Positions 20,601-28,948 are shown, counted from the stretch's first letter. The stretch: 64,000 nt of DNA from Mariprofundus erugo (GCF_005818865.1 NZ_VBRY01000001.1:248001-312000), one strand, 5' to 3'. A program made the numbers and translations. Notes: generated by a model from the sequence alone, not told the origin.

Positions 20601-20912
20601 CCTCTGTTTCTGATCAGTCTGAAGGCTGGTGGCGTGGGATTGAACCTGACTGCTGCTGATACGGTCATTCATTATGATCCGTGGTGGAATCCGGCAGTGG
20701 AAGCCCAGGCAACAGACCGTGCTCATCGTATCGGTCAGGATAAAGCGGTGTTTGTCTATAAGCTGCTGACGGAAGGCACCGTTGAGGAGCGCATTCTTGA
20801 GATGCAGGAGCGCAAGCGTGAACTGGCGAACATCATCCAGCAGCAGGGCGGGGGTCAGGCTCCGTTGTGGACGCCGGAAGATATGGAGTCGCTGTTTGCA
20901 CCACTGAGCTGA
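17640..20912 (+). CDS. SWIM zinc finger / SNF2-family helicase-like ATPase
   Basis: A 1090-aa protein of the bacterial SNF2 (RapA/HepA-like) group. The N-terminus carries a perfect SWIM motif, CxCx5CxH at Cys71, Cys73, Cys79 and His81. A middle region of about 450 residues is poorly conserved. The ATPase core has Walker A DDMGLGKT (Lys658), LDEAQ (Asp750), and C-terminal helicase motifs with [14 protein letters not shown] and HRIGQ. Such proteins are thought to remodel protein-DNA or RNA polymerase complexes; the precise role of this subgroup is unknown. ATG17640 follows AAAGGAG within the uvrB 3' end, and the overlap suggests co-expression with repair. Confidence 0.93.
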   Translation: MAEWPVISEKRIQQWLGSIYSARGKSYFQQGHVLQLEMDDGLLMAKVRGGGVTPYQVHVRFGNHEALVSSCSCPIGGECKHVAAALYAWMEEQDGAHEEQAAVAAPAPFAFAQWLGALDQVRDGKPSHDEFPDSTRQRLLFILHQDGERNVRLQFIVARMLKGGGYGKATPYNAANILGSHTPQYILSSDERILREVAMDRSLGSLHGYRLQGEDGLRIFKRVVASGRCHWQSKEAPAIRQGEKRHGEWRWQLDGRGDQYLTLAMSAEEIVVPTSPPWYLDLHKGVCGPIESGQPASVAEILLNMPAVELDCADEVLASVNRQLPGAVPAPHRLLHEHRRVRPLPLLRLTTIRPETRWSYRNPEQFHVASLYLDYDGMRVPYTSSPKSIRSIRGDRVIDFSPDSVAHAEAVDALSATGLFPLQEHRTAAAADIDENHFILTDDDQWPDWMLYETPTLEEQGFRVEVMDDFPYRMETAKNWHLQLAEGGGSRLMGQAMFTATLHDGEEVDLIDVLARWVGSQPNLLSESSLASIREQASIALPMPGGRFLAAPGEAIANILHYMLDLFASGSGAEAKLSVPQMLALEKQFEGGDVQVSTTAWLRQMRQLADIGSVPDCTLPVGLKATLRDYQHEGVNWMQMLCRMQLAGILADDMGLGKTIQALTHILIEKEEGRLQQPALVIAPTSLMHNWRREAGKFTPDLSVLVLHGPDRALRFGEISSHDVVLTTYPLLVRDFEVLEAQPWHLLILDEAQYIKNAGSKAAQRVRRLHASHKLCMTGTPMENHLGELWAQFDFLMPGYLHDKRLFSRVFRKPIELQGDQARQEALHIRVRPFLLRRSKDQVALELPPKTEIIRSVEMEGAQRELYESVRLAMQKRVRDAVASMGVAQSQIVVLDALMKMRQVCCDPRLMSGLQVKPPASAKLAMLLEMLPEMIEEGRQILLFSQFTSMLKLIEEAVSGLGIEYVKLTGQTRDRELPVERFQRGEVPLFLISLKAGGVGLNLTAADTVIHYDPWWNPAVEAQATDRAHRIGQDKAVFVYKLLTEGTVEERILEMQERKRELANIIQQQGGGQAPLWTPEDMESLFAPLS

Positions 20913-20951
20913 TGATGCCATGCATCGTCCCCCGTCGCCTTTGACGGGAGT

Positions 20952-20988
20952 GCCAGCCATACGCCGGTCGCGTAAGCGTATGGCTGGC
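20952..20988. terminator. Hairpin between the SNF2 gene and fur
   Basis: Perfect 13-bp arms (20952-20964 and 20976-20988, GCCAGCCATACGC and its complement) around an 11-nt loop. No T-run follows, so termination is plausible but not certain. A smaller CCGTC/GACGG stem lies at about 20931-20946. Confidence 0.5.
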
Positions 20989-21090
20989 AAGAGCCGGGGT
21001 TATCGCCCTGTTCCCCCATGTCGGATTCATTCGATGATACCATCTTATTCTGTTCCTGATGACGCCGGGGATAGCACGGACTTTTTGCAC

Positions 21091-21120
21091 TTGACATGAT
21101 ATTGATAATGATTATCATTT
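21091..21120 (+). promoter_or_regulatory. fur promoter with overlapping Fur box
   Basis: A consensus -35 TTGACA (21091-21096), a 17-bp spacer and TATCAT (21114-21119). The spacer and -10 contain GATAATGATTATCATT (21104-21119), close to the 19-bp Fur box consensus. Fur-Fe(II) binding here would block RNA polymerase, so negative autoregulation is likely. ATG21127 is 7 nt after the -10, implying a leaderless mRNA. Confidence 0.8.
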
Positions 21121-21126
21121 GCATCC

Positions 21127-21513
21127 ATGGTTAAGCTGACATCACAACGACAAGCGTTGCTGGATTTTATTAACGCATCCAATCGCCACTGGGATGCCGA
21201 TGAATTGGCCCGCGCACTTGCGGACGCTGGTACCCCGATGGGAATTGCCACGGTATATCGCGGGCTTGCCGCACTTGAGTCGGCCGGACTGCTCGATTCG
21301 ATTCAGCTGGCCGACAAGAAGCGCTATGAGCGGGCGGACAAGGCACATCATGATCACATGATCTGTACCGATTGTGGTGCGATTGAAGAGTTTGCCCATC
21401 CGACCATCGAATCCCTGCAGCTGTCGGTCGCTGCAGACAGAGGTTTTACGGTAAGTGGCCACCAGCTGGTGATTTTCGGTCTGTGCCGTGGATGTAGCAA
21501 CCAGGGCCTGTGA
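21127..21513 (+). CDS. fur: Fur-family iron uptake regulator
   Basis: Iron-responsive dimeric repressor. At 128 aa it is shorter than E. coli Fur (148). It has an N-terminal winged helix (TSQRQALLDFI and ATVYRGLAALESAGL), a metal-sensing segment HHDHMIC, and structural zinc Cys pairs C80xxC83 and C120xxC123. A Zur or PerR assignment cannot be excluded from sequence alone, but a near-consensus Fur box over its own promoter and an iron permease gene immediately downstream favour Fur. No Shine-Dalgarno sequence is present. Confidence 0.88.
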   Translation: MVKLTSQRQALLDFINASNRHWDADELARALADAGTPMGIATVYRGLAALESAGLLDSIQLADKKRYERADKAHHDHMICTDCGAIEEFAHPTIESLQLSVAADRGFTVSGHQLVIFGLCRGCSNQGL

Positions 21514-21536
21514 ATGGCCCCCTGAGGAGGAGTCAA

Positions 21537-22370
21537 ATGATAGCTTCACTGGTAATTGTGTTCAGGGAAATGCTCGAGATGGTGCTGGTGATCGGCGTGT
21601 TGATGGCAGCGACGCGCGGACTGGCCGGATCCCGCTTATGGATTGCCACCGGCTGTGTTGTCGGCCTGTTCGGTGCCGGTTTCTTCGGTATATTCATGGA
21701 GCAGATGGAATCTTCATTCGGCGGTAACGGTGAATTTCTGTTTAATGCGCTGTTGCTGTCGATGGCCTCGGTGTTGATTGCCTGGACCGTATTGTGGATG
21801 CGCCGGCATGGACGGCAGGCAAGTCAGCATATGCAGCAGGTCGGGCAGTTGGTAGGGCGGGGTGAATTGCCCTTTCTGTCGCTGGCGATGGTATCGATGG
21901 CAGCGGTCATGCGTGAAGGATCGGAGGCGGTCTTCTTCCTTTTCGGTGCTGCGCAGGGGGTGGCCGGCGATGGCTGGAGCATGTTGACCGGCGGTCTGCT
22001 CGGGGCGGTTGTGGCACTCTTCGTTGGCGGGATGCTCTATCTGGGCATGATTCGTATACCAGTGAAAGCACTGTTCACCGTTGTCGGCTGGCTGTTGATG
22101 TTGCTGGCAGCGGGCATGGCTTCACAGGCGGCATGGAACCTGGTGGCCATCGACTGGTTGCCGGCGATTGCTGATCCGCTGTGGAACTCGGCGGCACTGT
22201 TGCCACAGGAGAGTATGGCGGGTGAGCTGCTGCATGTGCTGATGGGCTATGATGAGGCGCCGACTGCGATGCAGGTGATGGTCTTTGTTCTGTCTCTGGC
22301 TGTCATGGGCCACTTCTACTACCGCAAGCAGGAGGCCGTGGTCACCATGTCACGCCCGCAGGTGGCCTGA
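21537..22370 (+). CDS. FTR1-family iron permease
   Basis: A 277-aa membrane protein of the FTR1/EfeU family of high-affinity iron transporters. Two REXXE iron-binding motifs lie within helices: REMLE at residues 10-14 and REGSE at 126-130. About seven hydrophobic segments are present. ATG21537 follows a strong GAGGAGGAG site. It begins 23 bp after fur, probably in the same Fur-controlled transcript. No EfeO/EfeB partner or multicopper ferroxidase is adjacent, so the partner that delivers iron is unknown. Confidence 0.9.
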   Translation: MIASLVIVFREMLEMVLVIGVLMAATRGLAGSRLWIATGCVVGLFGAGFFGIFMEQMESSFGGNGEFLFNALLLSMASVLIAWTVLWMRRHGRQASQHMQQVGQLVGRGELPFLSLAMVSMAAVMREGSEAVFFLFGAAQGVAGDGWSMLTGGLLGAVVALFVGGMLYLGMIRIPVKALFTVVGWLLMLLAAGMASQAAWNLVAIDWLPAIADPLWNSAALLPQESMAGELLHVLMGYDEAPTAMQVMVFVLSLAVMGHFYYRKQEAVVTMSRPQVA

Positions 22371-22379
22371 TCCGGGCTT

Positions 22380-22607
22380 ATGGGGCGAGAGCATGTGAGG
22401 ATTGAGGTGTGTCAGGGGCCCGAGTGCAGCGAGTGCGGAGGCCCTGAGTTGAGACGTGATCTGGCGGAGCTTGATATCGCCACGGCATATGGTCATTGCA
22501 AGGGGCTGTGCCATTATGCTCCTGTCGTTCATATCGACAGCCAATGTCTGGCCGAGGCCACCATTCCTGATCTGCTCGCCCGTCTTGGTCGCAACGGATG
22601 TGATTGA
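22380..22607 (+). CDS. Thioredoxin-fold [2Fe-2S] ferredoxin-like protein
   Basis: A 75-aa soluble protein with five Cys (11, 16, 19, 40, 44). The pattern RIEVCQGPEC early and GHCKGLCHYAPVVHID later matches the thioredoxin-like [2Fe-2S] ferredoxin family (NuoE C-terminal/Shethna type), where four Cys bind the cluster. It starts 9 bp after the permease, so it is probably the third gene of the fur transcript. A role in iron reduction or sensing linked to FTR1 is inference. GTG22395 is a possible alternative start. Confidence 0.72.
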   Translation: MGREHVRIEVCQGPECSECGGPELRRDLAELDIATAYGHCKGLCHYAPVVHIDSQCLAEATIPDLLARLGRNGCD

Positions 22608-22608
22608 T

Positions 22609-22633
22609 TTTCCGCCTCTGACGGGGGCGGAAA
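22609..22633 (+). terminator. Hairpin after the fur-FTR1-ferredoxin cluster
   Basis: TTTCCGCC (22609-22616) pairs perfectly with GGCGGAAA (22626-22633). It lies just after the ferredoxin stop and before the proS promoter. No long T-run follows. Confidence 0.5.
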
Positions 22634-22665
22634 TAGCGGCTGCGACGCACTGAAATATCGATTGC

Positions 22666-22695
22666 TTGGCTGAACCGTATGGCTGTCGCTATGAT
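22666..22695 (+). promoter_or_regulatory. Candidate leaderless promoter of proS
   Basis: TTGGCT at 22666-22671, an 18-bp spacer and TATGAT at 22690-22695, with 6 nt before ATG22702. No Shine-Dalgarno sequence is visible. Confidence 0.5.
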
Positions 22696-22701
22696 GGCGC
22701 C

Positions 22702-24423
22702 ATGCGTTATTCCAACTGTTTTGTTCCTACCCTGCGGGATGTACCGGCCGATGCCGAGGTGATCTCCCATCAATTATTGCTCAGAGCCGGCTATATTCGC
22801 CGTGTTACCTCCGGCGTGTATGACTACTTGCCGCTGGCACTGCGAGTGCTGCGCCGTATTGAGGCCATCATCCGGGAAGAGATGGAGAAGGCCGGTGCCC
22901 AGGAGCTGCTGATGCCGATGGTACAGCCGGCCGAGCTGTGGGAAAAATCGGATCGTATGGCGAAATACGGGCCGGAGTTACTGCGTTTTAAGGACCGTCA
23001 TGATCATGAGTCATGCCTCGGCCCGACGCATGAAGAGGTCATTTGTGACCTGATGAGTCGTGAGCTGCGCTCCTACAAACAGCTGCCGATCAATCTCTAT
23101 CAGATTCAGAACAAGTTCCGTGATGAAATCCGTCCCCGTTTCGGTCTGATGCGCGGGCGTGAGTTCGTGATGAAGGATGCCTACTCTTTCCATGCCGATG
23201 ATGAAAGTCTGATGGCTGAATACCGCAACATGTTTGATACCTATACGCGTATTTTCGATCGCCTTGGTCTTCGTTTCCGCCCGGTTGAGGCAGATACCGG
23301 TTCGATCGGCGGAAATGATTCGCATGAGTTCCATGTGCTGGCCGATTCCGGTGAGGATGTCATTGCCCATTGTGATGGTTGCGATTATGCCGCCAATGTC
23401 GAAAAAGCGGTCTCGGTGCGCAGTGTGCCGGCAGGTACTCCGGCAGCACTGGCCGAGTTGCATACGCCGGGTGTGACTTCGGCTGAAGATGTGGCGGCAT
23501 TTGTCGGTATTGAACCGGCACTGTTGATTAAAACCCTGGTCTACCGTGTTTGCGGTGGCGAGCAGGATGGTGCGATTGTCGCTGCATGTGTGCGCGGCGA
23601 TGATCAGCTGCAGGAAGTGAAGCTGATTCATGCGCTCGCTGCCGATGCTGTGGAGCTTGCTTCCGATGCCGAGATTGAGGCGATTGGCGGTGTCACCGGT
23701 TTTGTCGGCCCTGTCGGGTTGCAGCAGGCTGAGCTGTGGATGGATATCGGATTGCAGGGGGCCATCGGCATGGTGGCAGGTGCCAACCGGCGCGACCTGC
23801 ATGTGACCGGCCTTGATGTGGCGCGCGATGTCGCACAGGCGCGTTTTATTGATTTGCGTGAAACGCGGGCGGGTGATCGCTGCAGCCATTGCGATGGCAG
23901 TATTGCACTTTCACGTGGTATTGAAGTGGGACAGGTCTTTGCACTGGGACGCCGATATACCGAACCGATGGAAGTGCAGTTCCAGAATCAGCAGGGCAAG
24001 CGCGAGATTGCCACGATGGGCTGCTATGGCATTGGTGTATCGCGCCTGATGGCGGCAGTGGTTGAGCAGTGCCATGATGAGGGCGGTATTGCCTGGCCGG
24101 ATGTGCTGGCTCCGTTTACCGTGATTCTTGTTTCGATGGGGCAGTCGGATGGCGTGATGGAGGCATCCGGGGATATCTATCAGCAGTTGAAGCGTGCGGG
24201 TGTGGATGTCCTCTGGGATGAGCGCAAGGAGCGCCCGGGTGTGAAGTTCAAGGATGCCGAACTGATCGGTATTCCGTTGCAGGTTGTCATGGGTGATCGC
24301 GGTCTGGCTGAAGGTGTGGCCGAGTTCGGCCGGCGCGGTGGTGATCGTCGCGAGATCGCTGTGGCGGATGTGGTAGCTGAAACGCTGGCTGAGCTTGCCA
24401 GTGGTGGCAGGACTGCTGTTTGA
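22702..24423 (+). CDS. proS: Prolyl-tRNA synthetase
   Basis: Class II aminoacyl-tRNA synthetase charging tRNA-Pro. At 573 aa it is the bacterial form with a YbaK-like editing insertion in the middle (about 220-400), between motif 2 and motif 3. Visible parts are TSGVYDYLPLA, LLMPMVQPAELW, the motif 2 region FRDEIRPRFGLMRGREFVMKD, and the motif 3 region MGCYGIGVSRLMAA, followed by the anticodon-binding domain. The start is set by MRYSNCFVPT. The stop overlaps the next gene's TTG start. Confidence 0.96.
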   Translation: MRYSNCFVPTLRDVPADAEVISHQLLLRAGYIRRVTSGVYDYLPLALRVLRRIEAIIREEMEKAGAQELLMPMVQPAELWEKSDRMAKYGPELLRFKDRHDHESCLGPTHEEVICDLMSRELRSYKQLPINLYQIQNKFRDEIRPRFGLMRGREFVMKDAYSFHADDESLMAEYRNMFDTYTRIFDRLGLRFRPVEADTGSIGGNDSHEFHVLADSGEDVIAHCDGCDYAANVEKAVSVRSVPAGTPAALAELHTPGVTSAEDVAAFVGIEPALLIKTLVYRVCGGEQDGAIVAACVRGDDQLQEVKLIHALAADAVELASDAEIEAIGGVTGFVGPVGLQQAELWMDIGLQGAIGMVAGANRRDLHVTGLDVARDVAQARFIDLRETRAGDRCSHCDGSIALSRGIEVGQVFALGRRYTEPMEVQFQNQQGKREIATMGCYGIGVSRLMAAVVEQCHDEGGIAWPDVLAPFTVILVSMGQSDGVMEASGDIYQQLKRAGVDVLWDERKERPGVKFKDAELIGIPLQVVMGDRGLAEGVAEFGRRGGDRREIAVADVVAETLAELASGGRTAV

Positions 24424-25109
24424 ATGCTGACGGGCTGACGCGATTATTGGGGGGGATCTCCCCCAAGTCGCTGCTGGCCGGCGTCATGGTGATCGGTTTT
24501 GTCGCCACCATACCGCTGTGGATGTACAGCACGGGTGAGGATCAGCAGCACATGGCACAAACCGCTGTCCGGCAGATGGTGGAAAAAAATATCGGCCTGC
24601 TCGATATTATGCCGAAAGAGAAGGAAGAGATGCGCCGGATGCTGGAGCCTGCTCCGGAGCCTGAGGAAACCGACTTCGAGCAGTCTGTCTGGGTCAAGGA
24701 TATCGCCGGGGTGATTTCACCGTGGGTATCGGATGAGCAGGAGGCTGAGAGCATTGCCCGCTGGGTCTATATCTATAGCAAAAAATCGCGTCTGTCACCG
24801 GAGCTGATTCTGGGGGTCATTGCGGTGGAGTCGCAGTTTGATCATTTTGCAGTCAGCAATGTCGGCGCTGTCGGCTTGATGCAGGTGATGCCCTTCTGGA
24901 AGAAAGAGCTCGGACAGCCACAGGATAACCTGCTCAAGGTTGAAACCAATATTCGTTATGGGTGTGCCATCATTCGCCATTATCTGGACCGCTACAACTC
25001 ACTGGAGCGGGCGCTGGCAGCCTACAACGGTTCACTTGGCAAGAATAAATATCCCAACAAGGTTTTTTCCAAAATGAAGCAGTTCAAGGCCATCGAGGCC
25101 GGGGTATAA
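24420..25109 (+). CDS. Membrane-anchored lytic transglycosylase (SLT domain)
   Basis: Cleaves peptidoglycan glycan strands in the periplasm. The 229-aa product has an N-terminal transmembrane anchor (about 17-35), an acidic linker and a C-terminal SLT domain with catalytic Glu in AVESQFD, then GAVGLMQVMPFW, the YGCAIIRHYL helix and ALAAYNGS. The start is TTG24420, overlapping the proS stop as TTGA, with AGGA 7 nt upstream; no in-frame ATG lies before the anchor. It is coupled to proS without an obvious functional link. Confidence 0.88.
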   Translation: MNADGLTRLLGGISPKSLLAGVMVIGFVATIPLWMYSTGEDQQHMAQTAVRQMVEKNIGLLDIMPKEKEEMRRMLEPAPEPEETDFEQSVWVKDIAGVISPWVSDEQEAESIARWVYIYSKKSRLSPELILGVIAVESQFDHFAVSNVGAVGLMQVMPFWKKELGQPQDNLLKVETNIRYGCAIIRHYLDRYNSLERALAAYNGSLGKNKYPNKVFSKMKQFKAIEAGV

Positions 25110-25138
25110 TCCTGCCTGTCGCCTGACAGCTGCCGCAA

Positions 25139-25828
25139 TCAGCTGTAGTCAGCCCAGAACTCGGTTTTTGATCCCATGCTGCTGATACGCGTAATCAGTG
25201 CATCCACCGCCCCTTCATGGTCGGCGAAATTCATCCGGTCTGTCTGCACAATCAGCAGCGGTGTCTCCTGATAATGAAAGAAGTACTGGTCATAGGCGGT
25301 GATGATCTTTTCCAGATAATCCATGCGCAAGCCGCGCTCCATCGGGCGGTTACGGCGACGTATCCGGTCCATGATGATCTCGGGCTTGGACTGCAGGTAA
25401 ATCACCAGATCCGGTCGCTGGATGTCGGTGCTGACAAGGCGTGCCACCTGTTCATACAGTGCCAGCTCTTCATCACTTAAGGTGACAGTGGCAAAGATAT
25501 GGTCTTTGGCAAAGAGGTAGTCGCTGATCATCCCCTGCAGGAAGAGGTCCTGCTGCTGCAGGGCCTGCCACTGTTTCAGACGGGAGAACAGAAATGAGAG
25601 CTGGACGGAGAGTGCATGGCGGGAGGGATCCTGATAAAACAGCTCGATAAACGGATTGTCATCAATCTGCTCAAACAGGGGGGCTGAACCAAGACGGTCG
25701 GCCAGTCTGCGCGCCAGCGTACTTTTACCTACGCCGATGGCGCCTTCGATGGCGATGTGACACTGATTCAATGGGCGCCCGCGTGCATCCATTGCACTGC
25801 GTGTCCCGAGCTCCTGACGTTCTACCAT
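25139..25828 (-). CDS. Deoxynucleoside kinase family protein
   Basis: A 229-aa kinase of the deoxyadenosine/deoxyguanosine kinase family. The P-loop IEGAIGVGKST lies near residue 28, the ERS-like region is replaced by a QGMISDYLFAKD segment typical of bacterial members, and the arginine-rich lid reads RIRRRNRPME. Members phosphorylate deoxynucleosides, but substrate cannot be read here. It overlaps folK by 7 bp, a pairing common in proteobacteria. It is the last gene of the minus-strand xseA transcript. Confidence 0.88.
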   Translation of the reverse strand: MVERQELGTRSAMDARGRPLNQCHIAIEGAIGVGKSTLARRLADRLGSAPLFEQIDDNPFIELFYQDPSRHALSVQLSFLFSRLKQWQALQQQDLFLQGMISDYLFAKDHIFATVTLSDEELALYEQVARLVSTDIQRPDLVIYLQSKPEIIMDRIRRRNRPMERGLRMDYLEKIITAYDQYFFHYQETPLLIVQTDRMNFADHEGAVDALITRISSMGSKTEFWADYS

Positions 25829-26319
25829 ATTTCCCCCATTGTCAGCGCCACTCCCTCATCCTGTTCAACTGTTGCCAATAGCGATGTCGCCGATTTCCCC
25901 AGCAACGGATGATGCCACTGCGGTTGAATATCGCAAAGGGGCCTGAGTACAAACTGGCGACAGTGCATATATGGGTGAGGGACGATCAGCCGTGGTTGCT
26001 CGATGATTTGAGTGCCCATGGCGATGATATCCAGATCAAGCGTGCGGGCGCCCCAGTGCTCCAGTCGCACCCGGCCGTGGCAGTTTTCGATTGCCTGCAG
26101 CGCATCAAGCAACGACAGTGGCGATAGTGCGGTGGTCACGGCGATGACGGCATTGTAGTAGTCCGGCTGGCCCGGCGGGCCGATGGGCGGCGTGCGATAG
26201 AGCAGCGATGAGGCAGTGACCGAGGTGTCGGGAAGTGCTGCGATGGCGGTGCGGGCACGGCGCAGTGTTGCCGGCGCATCACCAAGGTTTCCTCCCAGCG
26301 CAATCAGATATTCATTCAT
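25822..26319 (-). CDS. folK: 2-amino-4-hydroxy-6-hydroxymethyldihydropteridine pyrophosphokinase
   Basis: Transfers pyrophosphate from ATP to hydroxymethyl-dihydropterin in folate synthesis. The 165-aa protein starts MNEYLIALGGNLGD and carries the HPPK signature GARTLDLDI with metal-binding Asp residues and VPHPYMHCRQFVLRPL. It overlaps ggt by 4 bp and the deoxynucleoside kinase by 7 bp. folE, the first pathway gene, lies separately at 46.2 kb. Confidence 0.94.
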   Translation of the reverse strand: MNEYLIALGGNLGDAPATLRRARTAIAALPDTSVTASSLLYRTPPIGPPGQPDYYNAVIAVTTALSPLSLLDALQAIENCHGRVRLEHWGARTLDLDIIAMGTQIIEQPRLIVPHPYMHCRQFVLRPLCDIQPQWHHPLLGKSATSLLATVEQDEGVALTMGEIW

Positions 26320-27923
26320 GCAAATGCCACCGCTCCTCCCCGTCTGGGATCACCACTGGCCTGAATGCGGTTGCGCTCATCCAGCGCAATGGCATGTACA
26401 CCGCCAAAGTAGACGCTTTGTTGTTGCCATTCCCGGATATTCCACCCCAGTGCCTGCAGTGATTCGCGCAGCTGATCATTCATGTATTCGGGTTCACACT
26501 CAAGTCGCATCGCTTCGTTGTGCAGACGCGGGGCGTAAACCGCCGTTTCCAGGTCCTGTTGCAGCAGTTGATGGTGCAGCAGAACCTGCAGAATGGCACC
26601 ACGCAGGCGGTTGGAACCGCCACTGCCAATCACCATGGCGGGCTGGCCATGGCGCAGGAAAATGGATGGCGCCATCATTGATGAGAGTGGTGTGCCGGCA
26701 GGCAGGGCATGGAAACCGAGGGGATTGATATCCTCTTCACCAAGCATGTTGTTCAGATGGATGCCACTATCCGGTACGACAATGCCGGATCCTTCACCAT
26801 TGCTGCTGGTCAGTGAAACGGCCATGCCATCCTTGTCGATGATGCTGATATGGGTGGTGCTGCCATGGCGATTATCGGCCTCAGGATCGATTTTTCCGGT
26901 GTCGGCTGCATGACGCAGGCGATCGCATATGGCATCAGCGGACCGCTGTATGGCCTGTTTATCCAGTGTCTGCAGGGCAATATCCTGCTGGTATATGCGC
27001 GCATCAAAGGACTCTCCAGTGATGCCGTGATTGCGTAACATGCTTGCCGCACGCAGGCATTCGGCCAGAAGAACGGGGGCTTCCGCCTTTCCTTTGAGCT
27101 GATCAAATAACAGTGCAGCGCAGGTAAGCAGCAGACCACCGGACGACGGTGGCGGATTGGTCAGCAGCGTGCCGCCAAAGAGCGGGGTGGCCAGCGGTGT
27201 GCGGGTGGCAACCTGAGGCGCGCGCATATCCTCCATGCCGAGTAGTCCGTACGGGACACAGGCTCGTACAATGGCGCGAGCCAGATCGCCATGATACATC
27301 TCGTCAATGCCTTCAATCAGCAATAGCTCAAGTGTGTTGGCCAGTGCCCGGTTGCAGAAAAGATCGCCTGCGCCGATCAGTTCGCCGTGCGGTGCATGCA
27401 GGGCGGATGCCTCTGCCGTGTCGGTCACAATCGGTTGTAACATCTTCAGCAGCGAGGCCTGCAGGTGATTGAGCCGTATACCATTGCGTGCGGCGTCGAT
27501 GCCGGGGGCCATGGCCTCGGCCAGTGGCAGTCGTCCGTGCTGGCGATGGGCATGGAACAGCAGGGCAGGCAAGGCCGGTGTGGCGACAGAGCCCTGACCG
27601 ATATGAAAGGTTTGTACGGTATCACCGAAATCAATGGCAACAGGTTTGAGTAGCGCCTTGTAGCCGTCGGGCATGCGTCCTGAAGGCATGCGGGCAAAGC
27701 CGTCATAAAGCACCGATTTACCGTGACGATCGCAAAGCAGCAGAAAGCCGCCACCACCGGCGGAGGTCAGGGCCGGTTCTGCAATAAATGCCGTGGTTAC
27801 TGCAGCAATGGCCGCATCGACAGCATTGCCGCCCATACGCAATACCGCTGCACCTGCATCAGCTGTTGCAGGGTGGCCGGCTGCAACCGTACCTCTGTTT
27901 AACGTACCATGGCGTTGCTGCAT
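26316..27923 (-). CDS. ggt: Gamma-glutamyltransferase family protein, apparently cytoplasmic
   Basis: A 535-aa Ntn-hydrolase that would self-cleave before Thr in GSTTHISIID and transfer gamma-glutamyl groups from glutathione or related peptides. Other family blocks are GGNAVDAAIA, TSAGGGGFLL, PPPSSGG, NNMLGEEDINP, PLSSMMAPSI and IGSGGSNRLRGAI. The start at 27923 (MQQRHGTLNRG) leaves no signal peptide, whereas most bacterial Ggt proteins are periplasmic. The upstream in-frame extension only reads antisense-like sequence of the SPOR gene. It overlaps folK by 4 bp. The substrate is uncertain. Confidence 0.9.
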   Translation of the reverse strand: MQQRHGTLNRGTVAAGHPATADAGAAVLRMGGNAVDAAIAAVTTAFIAEPALTSAGGGGFLLLCDRHGKSVLYDGFARMPSGRMPDGYKALLKPVAIDFGDTVQTFHIGQGSVATPALPALLFHAHRQHGRLPLAEAMAPGIDAARNGIRLNHLQASLLKMLQPIVTDTAEASALHAPHGELIGAGDLFCNRALANTLELLLIEGIDEMYHGDLARAIVRACVPYGLLGMEDMRAPQVATRTPLATPLFGGTLLTNPPPSSGGLLLTCAALLFDQLKGKAEAPVLLAECLRAASMLRNHGITGESFDARIYQQDIALQTLDKQAIQRSADAICDRLRHAADTGKIDPEADNRHGSTTHISIIDKDGMAVSLTSSNGEGSGIVVPDSGIHLNNMLGEEDINPLGFHALPAGTPLSSMMAPSIFLRHGQPAMVIGSGGSNRLRGAILQVLLHHQLLQQDLETAVYAPRLHNEAMRLECEPEYMNDQLRESLQALGWNIREWQQQSVYFGGVHAIALDERNRIQASGDPRRGGAVAFA

Positions 27924-27928
27924 CGGCT

Positions 27929-28537
27929 TTATGTGCCCGTCTGATGGGTAATAAAGCCCTTGTTGGATAATTTGGATGCGATGGCTTTTTGCAGTTGTTC
28001 GGCCTTCAGTTGCGTAGGCGCGGGGCCTGCCCATACCGCGTGCAACTTGCCCCGGGTCACAACCTGAGCCTGAAAGCCGAGGCTGGTCAGTCGGTCTGCC
28101 AGCCCCTGAGCCCTGGGTTGCTCACTAAAGGCTCCCAGCTGGACATAATAGCCGTTTGCCGGCTGAGCCGGTTGTCTGGTGACCTGCCGGGGGGGCTGCC
28201 GTTCGTGGATCATCTCTTTAGCCGGACTTTTTTTCGCAGGCTCAGCCACCGGGGTGGATGGCGTCACCGTGGCGATTTTCTTCTCGGCAGGAGGCGGTAT
28301 GACCTCGGCTTGTTGTGGCTCCGGCTCTGATGGCACCTCGGCCTCAGGCCGGGCTGCTACCGGCTCATCCTCATGGAGGCTGGTAAATGACGTGTTGTTG
28401 TCGAATGAGGGGAGAGAAAACTCAAACCATTGCGGTCGCAGCGAGGCGATAAACAGCAGGGCAATGCAGATGCCGGCAGTGATCCAGGCAATACGGTGTT
28501 CGGCCTGCGAAGCCTGCCAGTGGGTCGATTCTGACAT
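27929..28537 (-). CDS. SPOR-domain membrane protein
   Basis: A 202-aa bitopic protein: short cytosolic N-terminus, transmembrane helix (about 15-33), Pro/Glu-rich periplasmic linker, then a C-terminal SPOR domain (NGYYVQLGAF, about 125-200) that binds denuded septal peptidoglycan. Similar to DedD/FtsN-type cell-division accessory proteins. It lies with M23 and SLT peptidoglycan genes nearby. The stop is 5 bp from the ggt start. Confidence 0.87.
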   Translation of the reverse strand: MSESTHWQASQAEHRIAWITAGICIALLFIASLRPQWFEFSLPSFDNNTSFTSLHEDEPVAARPEAEVPSEPEPQQAEVIPPPAEKKIATVTPSTPVAEPAKKSPAKEMIHERQPPRQVTRQPAQPANGYYVQLGAFSEQPRAQGLADRLTSLGFQAQVVTRGKLHAVWAGPAPTQLKAEQLQKAIASKLSNKGFITHQTGT

Positions 28538-28544
28538 CGTGACG

Positions 28545-28931
28545 TCAGCGGTTCAGCAGTTCATCAAGCTTGTTTGAAAAGCTTTCGAAGCGGAACGGTT
28601 TCTGCAGTACATTAAAACGTTTGCCGGGAAAACGCTCATACAGATCTTCCGGGTAGCCGGTGATAAACATGATACGTCCGAGAATGTCGGGATTGACCTG
28701 CTCGATGGAGCTGTAGATTTCATCACCGGATAGTTTCGGAATACGCACGTCGAGCAGCACCAGCTGGTACTGAGAGCCGGAGGTTGTCAGTTCAAACAGG
28801 CTTTGAACCGGATCTCCCATGGTGACAATTTCGCATTGCATGCCCCTGTTGCTGACATAGCGGTTCAGGAACGCTGTCAGAATGGACTGGACGGAATCTT
28901 CATCATCAATGATCAGGACCTTGATCGACAT
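28545..28931 (-). CDS. Stand-alone response regulator receiver
   Basis: A 128-aa single-domain receiver (CheY-like). Acidic pair Asp9-Asp10, phosphoacceptor Asp61 in LLDVRIP, Thr91 in FITGYP and Lys111 in LQKPF are all present, so it should be phosphorylatable. No output domain follows. The start at 28931 is chosen because GAGGT lies 6 nt upstream; ATG28937 is too close to that site. No partner kinase is adjacent, the nearest being the hybrid kinase at 10.7-15.5 kb. Confidence 0.88.
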   Translation of the reverse strand: MSIKVLIIDDEDSVQSILTAFLNRYVSNRGMQCEIVTMGDPVQSLFELTTSGSQYQLVLLDVRIPKLSGDEIYSSIEQVNPDILGRIMFITGYPEDLYERFPGKRFNVLQKPFRFESFSNKLDELLNR

Positions 28932-28948
28932 GGGCATACCTCGGGTTC

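Noticed and set aside
23011-23889. 292-codon antisense ORF opposite proS
   Set aside because: Fully contained in a well-conserved synthetase gene and without recognisable features.
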